From Novosphingobium sp. Fuku2-ISO-50 (GTDB lineage Bacteria > Pseudomonadota > Alphaproteobacteria > Sphingomonadales > Sphingomonadaceae), in assembly GCF_001519055.1 (NCBI RefSeq), contig NZ_KQ954291.1:62001-126000 (forward strand): DNA of 64,000 nt. Reading direction: 5' to 3'. The position numbers were made by a program, and so were the translations under genes. The notes below the pieces were generated by a model that was not told where the DNA came from, made no database searches, and saw only the letters and a list, made by a program, of their open reading frames with translations. Positions within the stretch are counted from its first letter, which is position 1, and every line of letters starts with the position of its first letter. Below, piece after piece: positions 63,694-64,000 of this stretch.

Positions 63694-64000
63694 CTGGCTC
63701 GGCATGGCAAGACGATCGGGCTGCTCGGCGGCAGTTTCAATCCCGCACACGGCGCGCATCGCCGGATCAGCCTTCACGCGCTCGCCGCGCTGGGGCTTGA
63801 TGAAGTGTGGTGGCTGGTATCGCCGGGCAATGTGCTGAAACCGGCCGAAGGGATGGCGAGCCTGCCCGCGCGCTATGCCTCTGCGCGACGCGCGGCCCGC
63901 ACGAGCCCGATTCGCGTAACCGCGATCGAGGCGGAACTGGGCACGCGCTACACCGTCGATACCTTGAAAGGCATCGTGCGCCGATACCCGCGCAATCGCT
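63694..64000 (+). CDS. nadD: Nicotinate-nucleotide adenylyltransferase NadD, partial, with an unusual start
   Basis: Adenylates nicotinate mononucleotide in NAD synthesis; runs off the right edge. The frame reads GKTIGLLGGSFNPAHGAHRRISLHAL, the NadD nucleotide-binding HxGH-type signature, then LDEVWWLVSPGNVLKPA and the YTVDTL block. In this frame no ATG, GTG or TTG exists between the proA stop and the motif; CTG at 63694 (or ATT at 63691) has AAGG at a good distance. The ATG at 63704 is one frame off and would fit a single missing A. See findings. Confidence 0.85.
   Translation, partial: MARHGKTIGLLGGSFNPAHGAHRRISLHALAALGLDEVWWLVSPGNVLKPAEGMASLPARYASARRAARTSPIRVTAIEAELGTRYTVDTLKGIVRRYPRNR

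Overview
The window is GC-rich, gene-dense chromosomal DNA from an alphaproteobacterium, almost certainly of the order Sphingomonadales. The evidence is the block mnmE-mnmG-rsmG-parA-parB, the rho/hemJ/hemE region beside the origin, the cell-cycle regulator TrcR (DUF1013), and the small families DUF1465, DUF1491, DUF6489, DUF465 and DUF1192. The genus cannot be fixed from the sequence alone. I see no rRNA, tRNA, CRISPR array, insertion sequence or prophage.

The window spans the predicted chromosome replication origin. oriC is placed at about 12981-13347, between hemE (leftward) and the gene for a pyruvate,water dikinase/PPDK regulatory protein (rightward), the arrangement known from Caulobacter. 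It holds an AT-rich palindrome with two GANTC sites and several DnaA-box-like 9-mers. To the left, housekeeping genes run leftward: hemE, hemJ, rho, mnmE, mnmG, rsmG, parA, parB. To the right, the first genes run rightward: the regulatory protein, maf, aroE, coaE, dnaQ, hpf, ptsN, DUF1491. A perfect parS site lies about 8 kb left of oriC, with two near-perfect copies inside rsmG and a possible outlier at 27.8 kb.

Region by region: 0-9.5 kb carries an acyl-CoA dehydrogenase, chromosome segregation, tRNA modification, a dienelactone hydrolase and rho, whose 3' end carries an 18-bp tandem array grown out of its own terminator. 9.6-13 kb carries heme genes plus a membrane glycosyltransferase and a small zinc-ribbon protein. 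13.3-19.7 kb holds the origin-proximal housekeeping run. 19.8-28 kb carries a thioesterase, a sugar transporter, purH, a heparinase-like enzyme, rpe and a 2-hydroxyacid dehydrogenase. 28-34 kb holds a compact inositol-lipid locus (CTP:inositol-phosphate cytidylyltransferase, inositol-3-phosphate synthase, CDP-alcohol phosphotransferase) next to an MFS transporter and a phospholipid-methyltransferase-like enzyme. 34-41 kb carries lipB, a lipoprotein, a citrate-lyase-like protein, an ene-reductase, nadA, a metallo-beta-lactamase-fold hydrolase and DUF1465/DUF465 genes. 41-49 kb carries ptsP, rodZ-like, ybgF/cpoB, tilS and ftsH. 49-59 kb carries a quinone reductase, an M23 peptidase, hemB, gamma carbonic anhydrase, DUF167, a truncated globin, clpA, DUF1192, a second quinone reductase and trcR. 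59-64 kb carries a low-GC RhuM-family gene that looks acquired, a bactofilin/M23 pair, proA and the start of nadD.

Several genes form functional groups. ptsP and ptsN are parts of the nitrogen PTS, and hpf sits beside ptsN. hemB, hemE and hemJ are three heme-pathway steps. rodZ, the bactofilin and two M23 peptidases are envelope or shape genes. The inositol cluster could make an inositol phospho- or sphingolipid. A recurrent minor feature is short (13-18 bp) tandem duplications at gene ends and in spacers.
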